Shown here: positions 48,397 through 57,501 of the stretch, in pieces
How positions within the stretch are numbered: position 1 is the stretch's first letter
How the letters are laid out: the number at the start of each line of letters is the position of its first letter
NCBI RefSeq assembly: GCF_019345465.1
Contig: NZ_JAHKRC010000001.1
Location: 248,001 to 312,000, forward strand
Source: Pseudomonas sp. NKUCC02_KPG
Lineage (GTDB): Bacteria; Pseudomonadota; Gammaproteobacteria; Pseudomonadales; Pseudomonadaceae
DNA: 64,000 nucleotides
Direction: 5' to 3'
Program-made: the position numbers and the translations under genes
The notes under the pieces: model-generated
What the model was told of the DNA's origin: nothing
The model's input: only the letters and a program-made list of their open reading frames with translations
Database searches by the model: none

Positions 48397-50016
48397 ATGA
48401 GCCTGTCACTGTTAAGCCGTTATGCGTTTTTTGCATGCTGCGTCATTTTCACCCTCGCCAGCCTGCCGTTCATGCACCATGAATGGTTATGGCCCTTTAC
48501 TGCCGTCACCCTGGCGTTAAGCCTGCTGGGGATTTTCGACCTGCTGCAAAGCCCCCACGCCGTGCGCCGCAACTACCCGATCCTGGGCAACATTCGCTAT
48601 CTGGTGGAGGCCATCCGCCCGGAAATCCGCCAATACCTGCTGGAATCTGACAGCGACGCGCTGCCCTTCTCACGCTCTCAACGCTCGTTGGTGTATTCAC
48701 GGGCCAAGAATGAAAGTGCCGACAAACCCTTCGGTACATTGGTGGACGTGTATCAGCCAGGCTTTGAATTTATCGGCCACTCCATGCGCCCGGCCCCGCT
48801 GACCGACCCCAGCAGCTTTCGAGTCGTGGTGGGCGGCCCGCAATGCAGCCAGCCGTACTCGGCGTCGATCTTCAACATTTCGGCCATGAGTTTTGGCTCT
48901 CTGAGCGCCAATGCCATCCGCGCCCTCAATCAGGGTGCAAAGCTCGGTAACTTTGCCCACGACACGGGAGAAGGCAGCATCAGCTCCTATCACCGTGAGA
49001 ACGGTGGCGACTTGACGTGGGAGCTGGGCAGTGGCTACTTCGGCTGCCGCACCTCGGACGGGCGATTCGACCCTGAACGTTTTGCCGCCCAGGCCCGAAC
49101 GCCACAAGTGCGGATGATCGAAATCAAGATGAGCCAGGGCGCAAAACCGGGCCACGGCGGTATTCTGCCCAAGCACAAAGTGACCCTGGAAATTGCCGAA
49201 ACACGCGGTGTACCCATGGGCGAAGACTGCATCTCACCTTCGCGTCACAGCGCGTTTTCGACGCCCATCGAACTGATGCTCTTTATCGCGCAGTTGCGCG
49301 AGTTGTCTGGCGGTAAACCTGTCGGCTTCAAGTTCTGCCTGGGCCATCCGTGGGAGTTCATGGGCATCGCCAAGGCCATGCTCGAAACAGGCATCCTGCC
49401 GGACTTTATCGTGATCGATGGCAAGGAAGGCGGCACAGGCGCCGCACCCGTGGAGTTCACCGACCATATCGGCGCACCGCTGCGCGAGGGTTTGCTGTTC
49501 GTGCACAACACCCTGGTGGGCCTGAATCTGCGGGACAAGATCAAGCTGGGAGCCAGTGGCAAGATTGTCAGCGCCTTCGACATTGCCAGCGTACTGGCCA
49601 TTGGTGCCGACTGGGCCAACTCGGCGCGGGGTTTTATGTTCGCCATTGGCTGCATTCAGTCGCAGTCCTGCCATACCAACAAATGCCCTACCGGCGTGGC
49701 CACCCAGGACACGTTGCGCCAGCGGGCGCTTGTGGTGCCGGACAAGGCCCAGCGGGTTTTTCAGTTCCACCGCAACACCCTCAAGGCCCTGGCCGAAATG
49801 CTGGCCGCGGCGGGCCTGGAACACCCGGCGCAACTCAAGGCCAAGCACCTGGTGCGACGCATGTCCGCGACCGAAATCAAACTGTTCTCGCAACTGCATG
49901 TGTTCCTCAAGCCCGGCGAATTGCTCACCGGAGAAGTCAATGGCGAGTTCTATTCGCGCATGTGGCAAATGGCACGGGCTGACAGCTTCGAGCCCAACGA
50001 AATCGCCGCTGCCTGA
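48397..50016 (+). CDS. FMN-binding glutamate synthase-like protein
   Basis: 539 residues from the ATG at 48397, with AGGA seven bases upstream; an earlier in-frame ATG at 48271 lacks support. Two membrane segments at about 7-50 precede a domain equal to the FMN/Fe-S synthase part of GltB: AMSFGSLSANAIRALNQGAK, GEGSISSYH, IDGKEGGTGAAP and the 3Fe-4S-like cysteine cluster CIQSQSCHTNKCPTG. The glutaminase domain is missing, so glutamine is not the nitrogen source. Such membrane-anchored versions have no settled function. It is followed by a small monooxygenase gene. Confidence 0.85.
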   Translation: MSLSLLSRYAFFACCVIFTLASLPFMHHEWLWPFTAVTLALSLLGIFDLLQSPHAVRRNYPILGNIRYLVEAIRPEIRQYLLESDSDALPFSRSQRSLVYSRAKNESADKPFGTLVDVYQPGFEFIGHSMRPAPLTDPSSFRVVVGGPQCSQPYSASIFNISAMSFGSLSANAIRALNQGAKLGNFAHDTGEGSISSYHRENGGDLTWELGSGYFGCRTSDGRFDPERFAAQARTPQVRMIEIKMSQGAKPGHGGILPKHKVTLEIAETRGVPMGEDCISPSRHSAFSTPIELMLFIAQLRELSGGKPVGFKFCLGHPWEFMGIAKAMLETGILPDFIVIDGKEGGTGAAPVEFTDHIGAPLREGLLFVHNTLVGLNLRDKIKLGASGKIVSAFDIASVLAIGADWANSARGFMFAIGCIQSQSCHTNKCPTGVATQDTLRQRALVVPDKAQRVFQFHRNTLKALAEMLAAAGLEHPAQLKAKHLVRRMSATEIKLFSQLHVFLKPGELLTGEVNGEFYSRMWQMARADSFEPNEIAAA

Positions 50017-50037
50017 CGCATACAAGGACTGAGCAAC

Positions 50038-50322
50038 ATGTTGAAAGTGATCGCTGAAGACTTCATCAAGCCTGAACATCTGGAAACCGTACGCCCGTGG
50101 TACGCCGAACTGGTGGAAAAAACCCGACAGGAGCCCCTGTGCATTGCATATGACTTGTATGTGGACCACACGGACCCCGGGCACTTCATCTTTATCGAAC
50201 AATGGCCGGATCAGGACGCACTGGATGCCCATTGCCAAAGCGAACATTTCCGCCGGCTGGTGCCATTGATCAATGCCCATCAGTCAAAAGCCTGCACGTT
50301 TATCATGATGCATGAGTTTTAA
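50038..50322 (+). CDS. ABM-domain (YgiN-like) monooxygenase
   Basis: 94 residues, one antibiotic-biosynthesis-monooxygenase fold: MLKVIAEDFIKPEHLETVRP at the start and LYVDHTDPGHFIFIEQWPDQ in the middle, with SEHFRRLVP near the end. Relatives act as cofactor-free quinol monooxygenases. It begins 21 bases after the glutamate-synthase-like gene and is likely co-transcribed, hinting at a shared redox role. Confidence 0.85.
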   Translation: MLKVIAEDFIKPEHLETVRPWYAELVEKTRQEPLCIAYDLYVDHTDPGHFIFIEQWPDQDALDAHCQSEHFRRLVPLINAHQSKACTFIMMHEF

Positions 50323-50331
50323 ATGAACTCT

Positions 50332-50366
50332 GGCTCGATCACGGGCTGACAGAGCCCGATCGAGCC
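50332..50366 (+). terminator. Long hairpin after the monooxygenase gene
   Basis: GGCTCGAT-CA-CGGGCT pairs with AGCCCG-ATCGAGCC around GACAG, with the two-base CA bulge. No T-run follows. The remaining 50367-50656 stretch shows no gene. Confidence 0.6.
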
Positions 50367-50656
50367 CTGAAAACGGAGTTTTGGACGGCATTGCAAGCAG
50401 CGCCTGACGCTGAAAACTTCTTCAGGGTCATTCGCGACCTCGTCAGAATAAAACCCTGAAACGTATTACCCAGAACATCCTTGATACAAAAACCCGGTAG
50501 ACCATTCAAGCGAAGTGATAGCTGCTGTCAGGTCACACACGGCAGCTATCCACAGCCTTTGCATTTAAACGCTATTAGCGTCACCCTGCGCGCCGCCAAC
50601 AAGTGGCGTGCACTCTGAGCTGCGCCCATTTTTATTCATTTTTTCGAGTACTCGCC

Positions 50657-51760
50657 GTGATACTTAACGGACGCGACCACCGCATCGATTTCTTTCGCGG
50701 GCTGGCGCTGATTTTTATCTTCTGGGATCACATCCCCCACAACCCGCTGGCCGAATTGACGGTACGAAATTTCGGCCTTAGTGATGCGGCTGAGATCTTT
50801 GTATTCCTCGCCGGTTATGCCGCGGTGCTGGCCTACGGCAAAATCGCTCAACGGGATGGATTCCTGATCGCCAGCGTGAAAATCCTGCGCCGCGCCTGGG
50901 TGCTGTACGTGGTGCATATCTTCCTGCTGGCGGTGCTGATGGGCATCGTTTTTTATGCCAACAGCCACGTCGAAACCCGCGACCTGGTGCAGGAAATGGG
51001 CTTGCAATACTTCTTGAGCAACCCGCAACAGGCCCTGACCGACGAGTTGCTGCTGCGCTTCAAACCCAACCTGATGGACCCGCTTCCACTCTATATCGTG
51101 CTGTTGCTCGGGTTGCCGCTGGTACTGCCGATGCTGCTGCGCAAAGCCGTGTATGTGGTAGGTGTGTCCCTGGCGCTGTACCTGCTGGCCCCCGTCTGGA
51201 ACCTGGCGGCACAGGAAGGCGGGGTGTGGTTTTTCAACCCGATGGCCTGGCAGTTCCTGTTTATCCTGGGGGGTGCTGCGGCGCTTCACGGGCAGCGGGA
51301 CAAGGCCCCTGAAACCCGGCCGTTATCCCGTCAGCCTGTGTTTGTGGGGGCGGCGGCCTATCTGTTGATCACCGGGTTACTGGCGCTGTCATGGAAATGG
51401 CCGCAGTTCCACGACGCCGTCATGCCGCTCTGGCTGGGCGAGCATCTCTACCCGATCAGCAAGACCAACCTGTCGCCGGTGCGTTTGTTGCACTTTTTGG
51501 CCCTGGCTTATGTAGCGGCCAAAGTGGTGCCTCAGGGTGACTGGTTGAACAACTGGCTCACCCGTCAGACCTGCCGCATGGGCCGCTATTCGCTGGAAGT
51601 GTTCTGCCTGGGGGTAGTCCTGGCACCGCTGGCCGACATGCTCAATGCACTGGGCGGTGACGGGGTTGTGATGCAAGTATTCAGCGCCCTGATGGGCGTG
51701 GGGATGATGGCCGTACTGGCGGCCTGGCTGGACTGGAACAAGCGCCTGTCGCGCAAATAG
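50657..51760 (+). CDS. OpgC-domain membrane protein
   Basis: 367 residues from GTG 50657 (VILNGRDHRIDFFRGLALIF); a longer GTG start at 50603 is possible and neither has a strong ribosome site. It shows about ten membrane helices and the OpgC/acyltransferase-3 opening RDHRIDFFRGLAL, then HIPHNPLAELT. OpgC succinylates periplasmic glucans in E. coli; no opgGH genes are nearby, so the acceptor here is uncertain. Confidence 0.82.
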   Translation: MILNGRDHRIDFFRGLALIFIFWDHIPHNPLAELTVRNFGLSDAAEIFVFLAGYAAVLAYGKIAQRDGFLIASVKILRRAWVLYVVHIFLLAVLMGIVFYANSHVETRDLVQEMGLQYFLSNPQQALTDELLLRFKPNLMDPLPLYIVLLLGLPLVLPMLLRKAVYVVGVSLALYLLAPVWNLAAQEGGVWFFNPMAWQFLFILGGAAALHGQRDKAPETRPLSRQPVFVGAAAYLLITGLLALSWKWPQFHDAVMPLWLGEHLYPISKTNLSPVRLLHFLALAYVAAKVVPQGDWLNNWLTRQTCRMGRYSLEVFCLGVVLAPLADMLNALGGDGVVMQVFSALMGVGMMAVLAAWLDWNKRLSRK

Positions 51761-51770
51761 TGGCTGCTGA

Positions 51771-51854
51771 GTGGGAGCGGGCTTGCTCGCGACGGGATCC
51801 CGAGATCAGTCTGACAGACCTCGGCGTCCTCATCGCGAGCAAGCCCGCTCCCAC
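51771..51854. repeat. REP pair (BIME)
   Basis: GTGGGAGCGGGCTTGCTCGC plus GA (51771-51792) and its exact reverse complement (51833-51854) face each other across 40 bases. It lies between convergent genes and can act as a bidirectional terminator or mRNA stabiliser. Confidence 0.88.
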
Positions 51855-51860
51855 AGGCGT

Positions 51861-53273
51861 TTAGTTGACCTTGGCCGGTGAGCCCTGCGTTGGCTGCAAC
51901 TTGAACACATAGAACAGCACAGTCAGCAGGATCAGAAATCCTGGGCCTACAAACAAGGCGATTCGGGTTTCTTCAAAAAAGGCCATCAGACCGACCACCA
52001 TCAACAAGAACGCCAGCGCCGCGTACGAGCTGTAGGGGTAAAGCCACATGCGGTACTTCAGCGCGGCGGCTTCTTGCGGGCTCAGGTTCTTGCGAAAGCG
52101 CAGTTGCGCCAGCAGGATCATCAACCAGGTCCAGATCGCGCCAAAGGTCGCAATGGCTGTCACCCAGACGAACACTTTCTCGGGAGCCATGTAGTTAAGA
52201 CCTACACCCAGCAGCAGGACGGCAATCGACAGCAGCAATGCCTGACGCGGCACACCGTTTTTCGCGGTGGTGGCAAAGTTGGCAGGCGCCTGACCGTTTT
52301 GCGCCAGGCTATAGAGCATGCGACCGGTACTGAAAATGCCACCGTTGCATGACGACAGTGCTGCGGTAATCACCACGAAGTTGATGATGCCTGCCGCCGT
52401 CTTGATACCCAAGCGTTCAAAGGTCATCACAAACGGGCTGCCCGACGTGCCGATTTCGTTCCACGGGTAGATCGACAGAATCACGAACAACGCGCCGACG
52501 TAGAACAGCAGGATGCGCCAGAACACCGAGCCAATCGCACTCGGGATGGTCTTTTGCGGGTTCTTGGCTTCACCGGCAGTCAGGCCGATCATCTCGACGC
52601 CCAGATAAGCGAACATCACCATTTGCAGGGACATCAACACACCCTGGATACCATTGGGCAAAAAGCCGCCGTGGGTCCAGAGGTTCGAAATACCCAGCGC
52701 AACGCCGTTGTTGCCAAAGCCGAACGCGATGATGCCAATACCACCGAAGACCATCGCGATGATGGTGACGATCTTGATCAGGGCAAACCAGAACTCGAAT
52801 TCACCGAACGCCTTCACCGCGATCAGGTTGATCGAGCCCATGCTGATCAGCGCCGCCAGGGCCCAGATCCAGCGTGGTACATCGGGGAACCAGACGCCCA
52901 TGTACACCGCCACGGCAGTGATTTCAGCGACACAGGTCACCAGCCACAGGAACCAGTAGTTCCAGCCCGTCAGAAAACCGGCCAATGGGCCAAGATAGTC
53001 TTGGGCGTAGCGGCTGAACGAACCGGCCACAGGGTTGTGTACGGCCATTTCGCCGAGTGCACGCATGATCACCAGAATGGCCAGGCCACCGATGATGTAG
53101 GACAGCATGATGGCCGGACCGGCCATTTCAATGGCTTTGGCCGAGCCCAGAAACAGGCCTACGCCGATACAGGCGCCAAGCGCCATCAAGCGAATGTGGC
53201 GTTCGCCCAGTTCGCGTTTGAGCGGGCCGCCTTGAACGGTTTCACCGTGGGGCGGGTGGTTGCCGACTGGCAT
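51861..53273 (-). CDS. ProY/AnsP-type amino acid permease
   Basis: 470 residues, twelve membrane helices, APC superfamily AAT branch. The signature GERHIRLMALGACIGVGLFL and SLQMVMFAYLGVEMIGLTAG segments are very close to E. coli ProY (cryptic proline transporter), but histidine and aromatic permeases share them. It is a single-gene unit, divergent from the penicillin-binding protein gene with about 370 bases between them. Confidence 0.88.
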   Translation of the reverse strand: MPVGNHPPHGETVQGGPLKRELGERHIRLMALGACIGVGLFLGSAKAIEMAGPAIMLSYIIGGLAILVIMRALGEMAVHNPVAGSFSRYAQDYLGPLAGFLTGWNYWFLWLVTCVAEITAVAVYMGVWFPDVPRWIWALAALISMGSINLIAVKAFGEFEFWFALIKIVTIIAMVFGGIGIIAFGFGNNGVALGISNLWTHGGFLPNGIQGVLMSLQMVMFAYLGVEMIGLTAGEAKNPQKTIPSAIGSVFWRILLFYVGALFVILSIYPWNEIGTSGSPFVMTFERLGIKTAAGIINFVVITAALSSCNGGIFSTGRMLYSLAQNGQAPANFATTAKNGVPRQALLLSIAVLLLGVGLNYMAPEKVFVWVTAIATFGAIWTWLMILLAQLRFRKNLSPQEAAALKYRMWLYPYSSYAALAFLLMVVGLMAFFEETRIALFVGPGFLILLTVLFYVFKLQPTQGSPAKVN

Positions 53274-53646
53274 AAAAATACAACCTCATATTGTTATTGG
53301 ATATGCATCAATAGAGCGCTCGAAAAGACGGGCGGGTCACCTGTCCAACCTCCTGATCAGCCCGGGCTTTGTAGGCCGTTAGACCAGAAGGGAAATGCCC
53401 TACTGAGATCGGCGGCGAGTATTGCACAGGGTTGGTGCACAGTCATTCCCCTACACAGATCGTATTTACCACTTGCAAGGGCTCTATTCCTTCGCTTTGC
53501 GTCACGCGGGACGCTTGCATCACGACAAGCCCTCTCCTCTGCGGCGATAGGATTATCAGATTACCCTCACAAATTTTTCACCCGAATCCGCCAGCGTCTA
53601 CGCTTCAATCAAGCGCAACCAAGATGCGTACCTGGAACTGTCGACT
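53274..53646. other. Divergent promoter region, no gene seen
   Basis: Holds the leftward permease promoter and the rightward PBP promoter. No repeat, hairpin or convincing operator was recognised. Confidence 0.4.
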
Positions 53647-56600
53647 ATGGGCGTACTGTGGAACTCAAGCTCCAGAAAAACGGCGGTGCCATCAGCAGCA
53701 ATGGACAATGCTGCACCCCCGCCACCCTCGCCTGAACCCAAGCGTTATGGGTGGCTCGTGTTCGGCCTAGTGGTGTTGGCAGGACTGGTTGTACTGGGGT
53801 TTGCCATTGCACAGGAGGTGCGCAGCTCCAAGCTGCAAGCCCGTGAATTCAGCCGCTTTGCCGCCTCATTGAGCTATTCGATGCATGCGGGACCGTCCGA
53901 CGCGATTCAATATCCAGGGGATGGGCCTTTCGACAAGCGTTTAGGCTACAGCGCATTAGGCGACTTCCTTCCACGCCTGCTAAAACGTGACTACGTAATC
54001 ACTCAACAAAGCCGCTTTTCCCCAGAGTTACTGGGCTACAGCGAGAAAGGGTTTTTCGTACCCTATTCGGAAAAAATTCAGACAGGACTCTCGATCACCG
54101 ATTGTGCGGGCAGCGCCCTGTATCAGTACAACTACCCGCAGCAGTTGTATTCAAGCTTTGCGAGCATTCCCCCGCTGGTGGTTCACAGTTTGCTGTTTAT
54201 CGAAAACCGCGACCTGCTTGACCCTGCGCAGCCGCAAGCGAACCCTGCCGTAGACTGGCCGCGATTCGCCATGGCCGCTTACTCGCAGGTTGCCAAGATG
54301 CTGCATCTGCCGGGGCAGTCTGCAGGTGGCAGCACCCTGGCCACCCAACTTGAAAAATATCGTCATTCACCCGATGGACTGACGTTGTCGGGCAGCGAAA
54401 AACTGCGCCAGATGGTCTCGGCCAGCGTGCGAGCCTATCAGGACGGTCCACAGACACTGCCCGCCCGGCAAAAGGTGGTGCGCGACTACCTCAACAGCGT
54501 GCCACTGTCGGCAGTGCCCGGTCACGGCGAAGTCCACGGCATGGCCGAAGGTTTGCGGGTGTGGTACGGCGCCGACTTCAATCAGGTCAACCAGATGCTG
54601 AACAGTACCGCCACAGACCCAAAAAGCCTCGCCCAGAGAGGGTTGGCATTGCGCGAAGTGCTGTCACTGATGATCGCCCAGCGCAGACCCTCCCACTACC
54701 TGGCCCGAGGCCGTGACGAACTGGCGCAATTGACCGACAGCCATATACGCCTGCTGGCACAAAACAATGTGATTGATCCGGCACTCACTGAGGCCGCACT
54801 GGCCAGCCATGTGACCTACCGCGATTGGGCCCTGGCGCCGACGATGCAACCGAACGAAACCAACAAGGGCATCAGCGTGGCCCGCAGCCGCCTTTCAGTG
54901 CTGCTCAAGCGTCCGCTGTATGACCTTGACCGTCTGGACCTGTCTGCCACCAGTACCTTGCAGGGCGATCTGCAACGTCAGGTCAGTGAGTATCTGCGTC
55001 AACTGGCAGACCCGGCCTTTGCCGCAAAGATCGGCCTGCTTGGCCCCTACCTGCTGACCCCCACCAGCACCGCGCAAGTGCGTTACAGCTTTACCTTGTT
55101 CGAACTCACTCCGGACGGTGCGCGAGCACGGGTGCAAACCGACAGCACCGACCAGCCTTTCGACATCAACGAAGGCAGCAAACTGGAGCTGGGCTCAACG
55201 GCCAAACTGCGAGTCTTGACCACCTACTTGCAAATCATTTCAGAACTGCATGATCGCTATGCCACTCAGCCCGGCGTCGTCTTGAGAAAAATCCCGATCA
55301 CCGATCAAGACCCCCTGACCCGTTGGGCGTTGGGTTACCTGATCGAAAATCCCGGTTCAACCCTTGCACCGATGCTCGATGCAGCACTCAACCGCCAATA
55401 CTCCGCCAACCCCGGCGAAGGCTTTTTTACCGGCGGCGGCATGCATCACTTCCACAACTTCCGCAGCCAGGACAACAACCGGACGGCGACGCTGCGCGAC
55501 TCGATACGTGAGTCGATCAACCTGCCTTTTGTGCGCCTGATGCGTGATGTGGTGCGCTACACCAGCTACCAGTCTCCCAGCAACAACGTCGAGTTGCTGC
55601 GCGATGACAGCAACCCGCTTCGCCAGGAGTATCTGAGCCGCTTCGCCGACCGTGAAGGCACGACATTCATGCTCAAGTTCTGGAAAAAATACCGGGGCAA
55701 AGACTCCAAGGCCCGCCTCGACACCTTCCTGGACAGCATGCACCCCACCGCCATCAGAATGGCGGCCGTGCATCGCTATCTGTTCCCGAACTCAGACCAG
55801 GCCACCTTCAACCGCTTTGTGCGCTCCCATTTGAGCAGCGACAAAATCACCGATGAGCGGCTGACCAAGCTGTATGAGGGCTACGGCCCCGGTGCCTATA
55901 ACCTGCCTGACCAGGGCTATATCGCCAAAGTCCATCCACTGGATCTGTGGTTGCTGGGGTATTTGCTCAATAACCCGCAGGCCACCTTCCAGCAAGCCGT
56001 CGGCGCCAGCGAGCACGAACGTCAGGAAGTTTACAGCTGGCTGTTCAAAAGCCGGCACAAGAGCGCCCGCGACAGCCGCATCCGCACCATGCTGGAAATC
56101 GAAGCTTTTCTGGACATCCATCAACGCTGGCAAAAAGTCGGCTACCCGTTCGACCATCTGGTGCCCTCCCTTGCCACCGCGCTGGGCAGTTCCGGGGATC
56201 GTCCGGCGGCACTTTCCGAACTGATGGGCATCATTCTTAACGATGGCGTGCGTTTGCCGGTGTTGCGCATTGATACCCTGCATTTCGCCGCCGATACCCC
56301 CTATGAAACCCGCCTGATCAACGACCCGGACAAAGGCGTGCGGGTCATGCCCAGCGAAGTTGCCACGGCCCTGCGCGAAGCCTTGTCCCAAGTCGTGGAT
56401 GCCGGCACTGCGCGTCGGGTCTCGGGCAGTTTCAAGCTTGATGACGGCTCACCGCTGGCCATGGGCGGCAAGACCGGCACCGGCGACAACCGTATCGAAA
56501 GCATGGGGGCGGGTGGACGGATTCTCAGTTCCAAGTCGATCAACCGCACAGCAACCTTCGTGTTTTATATCGGCGAGCATCACTTCGGCACCCTGACTGC

Positions 56601-56757
56601 CTTCGTTCCGGGGCGCTCGGCCGAGGCGTTCAAATTCACCTCCGCACTGCCGGTGCAAGTGCTCAAGGGCATGGCACCGATACTCACGCCCTATCTGCAA
56701 CCGGGTACCAACACCTTGTGCCTGGCGCCAGCGTCGATACAAACCGCAGCGAAATAG
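53647..56757 (+). CDS. Large class A penicillin-binding protein
   Basis: 1036 residues from ATG 53647 (GGAA upstream; ATG 53701 is an alternative). Membrane anchor at 33-56. The GT51 transglycosylase region spans about 170-310 with FIENRDLLDP (catalytic Glu in a variant of EDRxFxxH) and GGSTLATQLEKYRH. The transpeptidase has Ser517-Thr-Ala-Lys520, Ser623-Ile-Asn625 and Lys942-Thr-Gly. The gap between SxN and KTG is unusually long, giving a protein 200-250 residues larger than PBP1a/1b. It polymerises and cross-links peptidoglycan in the periplasm. This accessory PBP is known from Pseudomonas genomes but not as mrcA, mrcB or pbpC. Confidence 0.85.
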   Translation: MGVLWNSSSRKTAVPSAAMDNAAPPPPSPEPKRYGWLVFGLVVLAGLVVLGFAIAQEVRSSKLQAREFSRFAASLSYSMHAGPSDAIQYPGDGPFDKRLGYSALGDFLPRLLKRDYVITQQSRFSPELLGYSEKGFFVPYSEKIQTGLSITDCAGSALYQYNYPQQLYSSFASIPPLVVHSLLFIENRDLLDPAQPQANPAVDWPRFAMAAYSQVAKMLHLPGQSAGGSTLATQLEKYRHSPDGLTLSGSEKLRQMVSASVRAYQDGPQTLPARQKVVRDYLNSVPLSAVPGHGEVHGMAEGLRVWYGADFNQVNQMLNSTATDPKSLAQRGLALREVLSLMIAQRRPSHYLARGRDELAQLTDSHIRLLAQNNVIDPALTEAALASHVTYRDWALAPTMQPNETNKGISVARSRLSVLLKRPLYDLDRLDLSATSTLQGDLQRQVSEYLRQLADPAFAAKIGLLGPYLLTPTSTAQVRYSFTLFELTPDGARARVQTDSTDQPFDINEGSKLELGSTAKLRVLTTYLQIISELHDRYATQPGVVLRKIPITDQDPLTRWALGYLIENPGSTLAPMLDAALNRQYSANPGEGFFTGGGMHHFHNFRSQDNNRTATLRDSIRESINLPFVRLMRDVVRYTSYQSPSNNVELLRDDSNPLRQEYLSRFADREGTTFMLKFWKKYRGKDSKARLDTFLDSMHPTAIRMAAVHRYLFPNSDQATFNRFVRSHLSSDKITDERLTKLYEGYGPGAYNLPDQGYIAKVHPLDLWLLGYLLNNPQATFQQAVGASEHERQEVYSWLFKSRHKSARDSRIRTMLEIEAFLDIHQRWQKVGYPFDHLVPSLATALGSSGDRPAALSELMGIILNDGVRLPVLRIDTLHFAADTPYETRLINDPDKGVRVMPSEVATALREALSQVVDAGTARRVSGSFKLDDGSPLAMGGKTGTGDNRIESMGAGGRILSSKSINRTATFVFYIGEHHFGTLTAFVPGRSAEAFKFTSALPVQVLKGMAPILTPYLQPGTNTLCLAPASIQTAAK

Positions 56758-56784
56758 CAAAACACCGCGGCCTGTCTGGCAAAA

Positions 56785-56803
56785 CGGGGCTTGCTCGCGA
56801 TGG
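56785..56803 (+). repeat. Partial REP unit
   Basis: CGGGGCTTGCTCGCGATGG, a fragment of the GTGGGAGCGGGCTTGC class just after the PBP gene. Confidence 0.6.
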
Positions 56804-56832
56804 CATCCGTCTGAATCAGAACCCTGTCGACC

Positions 56833-56892
56833 GATAAGAATCATTACCGTTCGTCGAGTGAGTTTTTACATTCCTTAAGATATATCTTAAGT
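56833..56892 (+). promoter_or_regulatory. Operator region: Fur-like site and PadR palindrome
   Basis: GATAAGAATCATTACCGTT (56833-56851) resembles a Fur box. CTTAAGATATATCTTAAG (56875-56892) is a perfect 18-base palindrome, the kind bound by YqjI in E. coli. TATCTAACTTAA nearby repeats part of it. It lies 31 bases before the PadR gene, so autoregulation is expected. Confidence 0.65.
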
Positions 56893-56922
56893 TGTATCTA
56901 ACTTAACGAGAGCGAAGAGAAA

Positions 56923-57501
56923 ATGAGCGAACATCATCCCCACCACCGCGAACATGGCGCGGGTCAAGACGGCTTCGAGAAACGCACCGGTCGCGAACGC
57001 GGCGGACGCGGACCCCGAGTATTCGCCCCAGGCGATTTGAAATTACTGCTGCTGGCACTGATTGCCGAACAGCCTTGCCACGGCTACGACCTTATCCGCC
57101 AGATCGAAGGTTTATTCGACGGCGCGTACAGCCCGAGCCCCGGCGTGATCTACCCCACCCTGACCTTCCTTGAAGAAAGCGAACTGATTCAGGGCGACGC
57201 TGAGGGTGGGAAAAAACGCTACTGCGTGACCGACCTTGGTCGCCAGTCCCTGAGTGATCAAGCCATTGCCCTGGACGGCGTGCGCATGCGCATCGATGTC
57301 AGCAAGCGCTCTTTGCGCGGCCATGATCGCCCCGCCGAGATTCACGAGGCTGTACACAACCTGCGCCATGCCTTGCAGATGCACCATGGTCGCTGGAGCC
57401 CCGAAGAAATCCTGCGGGTACGGGACTTACTCAACAACACCGCCAAAGCCATCGTCGATGGCCCTGTCACTGCCCAGCCTGCACAGGAGAACGCTGAATG
57501 A
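56923..57501 (+). CDS. PadR-family regulator (YqjI-like)
   Basis: 192 residues. A His-rich start (MSEHHPHHREHG) likely binds metal. The PadR winged helix runs about 38-110: FAPGDLKLLLLALIAEQPCH, GYDLIRQIEGLF, SPSPGVIYPTLTFLEES and GGKKRYCVTDLG. The closest known type is E. coli YqjI, a nickel/iron-responsive repressor of the ferric reductase YqjH. Here the reductase gene follows in tandem and overlaps by four bases (ATGA), rather than being divergent. Confidence 0.88.
   Translation: MSEHHPHHREHGAGQDGFEKRTGRERGGRGPRVFAPGDLKLLLLALIAEQPCHGYDLIRQIEGLFDGAYSPSPGVIYPTLTFLEESELIQGDAEGGKKRYCVTDLGRQSLSDQAIALDGVRMRIDVSKRSLRGHDRPAEIHEAVHNLRHALQMHHGRWSPEEILRVRDLLNNTAKAIVDGPVTAQPAQENAE

Noticed and set aside
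51771..51854. Possible CRISPR or transposon ends
   Set aside because: Only facing pairs of a dispersed REP unit, without regular spacers, transposase or target duplication.
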